8,025 nt of DNA from DAIRVC01 sp036803025. GTDB lineage: Bacteria; Chloroflexota; Anaerolineae; Anaerolineales; E44-bin32. Of the stretch, positions 5,970 to 8,025 are shown in pieces. Under the pieces are notes generated by a model. That model was not told where the DNA came from and ran no database searches. It worked only from the letters and a program-made list of their open reading frames with translations. The position numbers and the translations under genes are program-made. Every line of letters starts with the position of its first letter. Position 1 is the first letter of the stretch. The DNA lies in contig DAIRVC010000126.1 of NCBI GenBank assembly GCA_036803025.1, positions 1-8,025 on the forward strand, written 5' to 3'.

Positions 5970-6572
5970 TTAGGCGGCCTCCTCGGCAATCGCCCAGCGC
6001 ACAAAGCGCCGGACGGTGATGTTCTCTCCGGTGGTGGCGATCATCTCCTGCAGGAGCTCGCCGACCCTCTTGCTGTCGTCGCGGACATACGCCTGCCGCA
6101 GCAGGCAGTGATCTTCGTAGAACTTCTCCAACCGGCCGTCTATGATACGGTCGATGATCTTCTCCGGCTTGCCCTCGTCCAGTGCCATGCGCCGGCCCTT
6201 CTCGCGTTCCTGCTCCAGGATCTCGTCCGGGATGGCGGTCACATCCACCCAGCTCGGCGAGCCAGCCGCCACCTGAAGCGCCAGCTCATGGGCAAAGGTG
6301 CGGAACTCCTTGGTGCGGGCGACGAAGTCGGTCTCGCAATTGACCTCGATCATCACGCCCACCCGGCCTTCCCCGTGGCTGTAGATGTCGATGACGCCCT
6401 CGCGCGTCTCCCGGTCGCTGCGCTTGCTGGCGGCTGCCAGGCCCTTCTCGCGCAGCCATTCGGAGGCCTTGTCGAAATCGCCGCCCGAGGCTTCCAGCGC
6501 CTTGCGGCAATCGAGCACCCCGGCGCCGGTGGCCTGCCGAAGGGTCTTGATCTGATCGGCCGAGACGCTCAT
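5970..6572 (-). CDS. tsf: Elongation factor Ts (short form)
   Basis: EF-Ts is the nucleotide exchange factor that regenerates EF-Tu-GTP from EF-Tu-GDP. It is 200 residues, against about 283 in E. coli and about 196 in Thermus, so the dimerisation/core region is the short version. An N-terminal UBA-like domain (about 3-45, LRQATGAGVLDCRKAL) is followed by the core with the hallmark NCETDFVAR (78-86); the TDFV at 81-84 contacts EF-Tu. The C-terminus (about 137-197) carries the second conserved part, ending near GENITVRRFVRWAI. ATG 6572 overlaps the rpsB TGA by 4 nt (ATGA). GGAGG sits 7 nt upstream but inside a strong hairpin, so translation is probably coupled to rpsB. A terminator follows immediately. 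Confidence 0.98.
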   Translation of the reverse strand: MSVSADQIKTLRQATGAGVLDCRKALEASGGDFDKASEWLREKGLAAASKRSDRETREGVIDIYSHGEGRVGVMIEVNCETDFVARTKEFRTFAHELALQVAAGSPSWVDVTAIPDEILEQEREKGRRMALDEGKPEKIIDRIIDGRLEKFYEDHCLLRQAYVRDDSKRVGELLQEMIATTGENITVRRFVRWAIAEEAA

Positions 6573-7459
6573 GCCGCCCCCTCCGGGGGCGGAGTCTGGC
6601 CGGCTTCCGGCGCCGCCTGAGCCTTGTCCTCTTCACCGTAGGCGCCGGACTGAAGCTTGGCCAGGGTCGCCTCACCCAGTAGCTCCTCGTCCGTGCGCTC
6701 CTCGACTTCGGGGGCCGCGCGTCGGGCGGGGGCGCCTTCTTCGGACGGCATGCCGGCCTCTTCCTCTTCTTCCTTGCGCAGTGCCATGCCTTCCAGCGCC
6801 GCATCGGCCATCTTGGCCGTCAGCAGCTTGATGGCCCGGATGGCGTCATCGTTGGAGGGGATGACATAGTCGACTCCGGTCGGATCGCAGTTCGTGTCGA
6901 CCAGTGCGGCCACCGGGATGCCGAGCAGGTTGGCCTCGTGCACGGCGGTCTCTTCGCGGCGCACGTCGACGATGAAGAGCAGCGCCGGCAGCGCCTTCAT
7001 CGTGCGCAGTCCGCCCAGCCGCATCGCCAGCCGTTCGATCCGGCGCGTCAGGGTCAGGGCTTCCTTCTTGGTCAGGTTCTCGAACTCGCCCGCGTCACGT
7101 CGGCTTTCGAGAGACTCGAGCTCGTCGATGCGGCTGCGGATGGTGCGCCAGTTGGTCAGCGTGCCGCCCAGCCAGCGGGTGTTGACGAACGGCATCGAGC
7201 AGCGCAGCGCCTCGGCTTCGATCGTCTCTTGCGCCTGGCGCTTGGTGCCGACGAACAACACGCCGCCGCGTGCGGCCACCCGGTCACGGATCAGGGCGTA
7301 GGTGGTCTCGAGCGCCTCAAGCGTCTGCTGCAGGTCGATGATGTGAATGCCGTTGCGCTCGGTGAAGATGAACGGCTTCATGCGCGGGTTCCACTTGCGG
7401 GTCCGGTGTCCGAAGTGGACGCCCGTTTCGAGCAGCGCCTTCATACTAATAACGGCCAT
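6569..7459 (-). CDS. rpsB: 30S ribosomal protein S2 with long acidic C-terminal tail
   Basis: S2 sits on the small ribosomal subunit and is needed to bring in S1 or equivalent contacts. The core (about 1-228) contains both S2 signatures: KALLETGVHFGHRTRKWNP (7-25) and PVAALVDTNCDPTGVDYVIPSNDDA (182-206). The coiled-coil protrusion falls at about 105-150. Residues from about 228 to 296 are an extra low-complexity Glu/Ala/Pro tail (EEEEAG..., ending PPPEGAA), which takes the protein to 296 residues against 241 in E. coli. Such tails occur in some phyla, probably including Chloroflexota. ATG 7459 is preceded by AGGAGG with 9-nt spacing. The gene has its own promoter and a folded leader. Its last codons form the hairpin that masks the tsf start site. 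Confidence 0.98.
   Translation of the reverse strand: MAVISMKALLETGVHFGHRTRKWNPRMKPFIFTERNGIHIIDLQQTLEALETTYALIRDRVAARGGVLFVGTKRQAQETIEAEALRCSMPFVNTRWLGGTLTNWRTIRSRIDELESLESRRDAGEFENLTKKEALTLTRRIERLAMRLGGLRTMKALPALLFIVDVRREETAVHEANLLGIPVAALVDTNCDPTGVDYVIPSNDDAIRAIKLLTAKMADAALEGMALRKEEEEEAGMPSEEGAPARRAAPEVEERTDEELLGEATLAKLQSGAYGEEDKAQAAPEAGQTPPPEGAA
6574..6592 (-). promoter_or_regulatory. Hairpin masking the tsf ribosome-binding site
   Basis: In the mRNA, CCGCCCCC pairs perfectly with GGGGGCGG (8 GC pairs) around a GGA loop. The only good tsf Shine-Dalgarno sequence, GGAGG, is split between the loop and the 3' arm, and the ATG begins one base later. The hairpin lies within the final rpsB codons (PPPEGAA), so ribosomes finishing rpsB would open it. 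This supports translational coupling that keeps S2 and EF-Ts in step. Confidence 0.65.
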
Positions 7460-7607
7460 GGGGTCAGAGCCTCCTTCGCGTTGTGCCTCCGCCTCCGTCT
7501 ACCCCGACCGGAGCCGGCTGGCCGGCCGGCACGCCCGATCGGGTCGGGAGGCGTGTGAGATATGCCCTTGCGGGGCAGAATTCTCCCGCCATGAGCTGGC
7601 GGGAGCA
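7460..7607 (-). promoter_or_regulatory. Structured 5' leader of rpsB
   Basis: About 145 nt lie between the predicted start site (near 7607) and the rpsB ATG. It opens with a perfect 9-bp stem with a 5-nt loop, CTCCCGCCA/TGGCGGGAG (7583-7605). A 5-bp stem TGCCC/GGGCA follows (7563-7577). A longer-range 7-bp helix CCCGACC/GGTCGGG (7542-7548 with 7503-7509) then encloses a GCCGG-CCAG-CCGGC hairpin (7513-7526). Three GGAGG motifs occur before the ATG, at 7496-7492, 7490-7486 and 7474-7470; the last has the right spacing. S2 autoregulates rpsB through its leader in E. coli; whether this leader binds S2 is unknown. Confidence 0.6.
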
Positions 7608-7613
7608 CTGAGA

Positions 7614-7642
7614 AGTGTACCACTTCGGGAGCGGCCCGTCAA
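7614..7642 (-). promoter_or_regulatory. Extended -10 promoter for rpsB-tsf
   Basis: On the minus strand TTGACG (7642-7637) and TACACT (7619-7614) are 17 nt apart, with TGG before the -10 as an extended element. The -35 box lies exactly in the 7-nt loop of a perfect 6-bp inverted repeat GCGGCC/GGCCGC (7631-7649), which could affect access to it. The promoter follows the thioesterase stop by about 18 bp. Confidence 0.75.
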
Positions 7643-7659
7643 AGGCCGCCGTCAGGAGC

Positions 7660-8025
7660 TCAGGCGCGCTTGCCTTCCACGCGGCGCAGGAAGCGCTCCA
7701 CGTCGATCACCGCCCGTTCGTGCTCGGCCTCGCCGACCTTCTCGACCTCGTCCCACACTTCGGCACGCAGGCCGATGCGCCCGCCGTTGACGGAGACCAC
7801 CTCGACCCGGGCCCGGACGGTCTTGCCCAGCGGCGTCGGCGCCAGATGGCGGACGGTCAGGCCGGTGCCGACGGTCGAATGCCCCGGCGCGAGATGCGGC
7901 GCGAGAAGCAGCACGCTGGCCCGCTCAATCAGCGCCACCATCGCCGGCGTGGCGTAGACGCGCAGATCGCCGCTGCCGATGTGCCGGGCGCTGACGGCCT
8001 CGGTCACCAGCTCGCTCGTCTCCCC
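7660..8025 (-). CDS. FlK-like hotdog-fold thioesterase, 5' end cut by the window
   Basis: The frame is open to the window edge and ends at TGA 7662-7660, giving 121 visible residues. A GTG at 8007 could start a 115-residue protein, but six further in-frame codons are open upstream. The family usually has a beta-strand before the VTE...GSGDL region, so the true start is probably outside. It resembles the fluoroacetyl-CoA thioesterase FlK, a small single-domain hotdog protein that hydrolyses acyl-CoA. Counted from that GTG, visible family positions are T20 (YATPAM), E28 (ALIERA) and H54 (VRHLAPTP), matching the FlK Thr/Glu/His catalytic set, and then the HERAVID block at 96-102. FlK-like proteins are common in organisms that make no fluoroacetate, so the substrate is unknown. 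It precedes rpsB but appears to be a separate unit. Confidence 0.8.
   Translation of the reverse strand, partial: GETSELVTEAVSARHIGSGDLRVYATPAMVALIERASVLLLAPHLAPGHSTVGTGLTVRHLAPTPLGKTVRARVEVVSVNGGRIGLRAEVWDEVEKVGEAEHERAVIDVERFLRRVEGKRA

Noticed and set aside
7441..7623. Minus-strand 60-codon ORF from a GTG in the rpsB promoter, overlapping the rpsB start
   Set aside because: The GTG lies upstream of the predicted transcription start and the product is Arg/Pro-rich with no family resemblance. The DNA is better explained as leader RNA.
1..8025. Search for CRISPR arrays, insertion sequences, tRNAs, toxin-antitoxin or defence genes
   Set aside because: No direct-repeat arrays, terminal inverted repeats with a transposase, cloverleaf-like sequence or defence motifs were seen on either strand. 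The window is a housekeeping cluster.

Overview
The window is GC-rich (roughly two-thirds G+C by eye). It reads almost entirely on the minus strand, so genes run from high to low coordinates. It is a core bacterial gene-expression and cell-envelope block: rpsB-tsf-pyrH-frr-uppS-cdsA, followed by rho and two tandem LysM/M23-type envelope genes. A FlK-like thioesterase lies upstream of rpsB. The 200-residue EF-Ts, the long acidic tail on S2, rho placed straight after cdsA and the linked LysM-M23 protein point to a Chloroflexota (Anaerolineae-like) bacterium. That assignment is inference from gene style, not from a marker search.

Layout in transcription order: (1) 8025-7660, 3' part of a FlK-like hotdog thioesterase. 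(2) 7642-7460, an extended -10 promoter and a structured leader of about 145 nt. (3) 7459-5970, rpsB and tsf with ATGA overlap; the tsf ribosome-binding site is buried in an 8-bp GC hairpin. (4) 5967-5934, a 14-bp intrinsic terminator. (5) 5901-5185, pyrH. (6) 5184-5074, a gap with a perfect 9+9 palindrome inside a candidate promoter. (7) 5073-2946, frr, uppS and cdsA, tightly packed. (8) 2945-2720, a promoter and long leader for rho. (9) 2719-357, rho and a LysM-M23 peptidase with GTGA overlap. (10) 338-1, a near-consensus promoter and the 5' end of a second envelope protein whose N-terminus resembles that of the peptidase. This gene starts with GTG and runs off the window edge.

How the genes work together: S2 and EF-Ts serve translation. 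PyrH makes UDP for pyrimidine nucleotides. RRF recycles ribosomes. UppS makes the undecaprenyl carrier for wall polymers and CdsA makes CDP-diacylglycerol for phospholipids. Rho terminates transcription, and the M23 proteins remodel peptidoglycan.

No mobile element, CRISPR array, tRNA, rRNA or defence gene is visible. I do not see a new multi-gene system. The points most worth a second look are in the non-coding DNA: the rpsB leader, the rho leader with a possible ribosome-site switch and an in-frame upstream ORF, the palindrome before frr, the tsf coupling hairpin, and the tandem envelope pair with its own promoter. No stretch longer than 300 bases lacks a gene.
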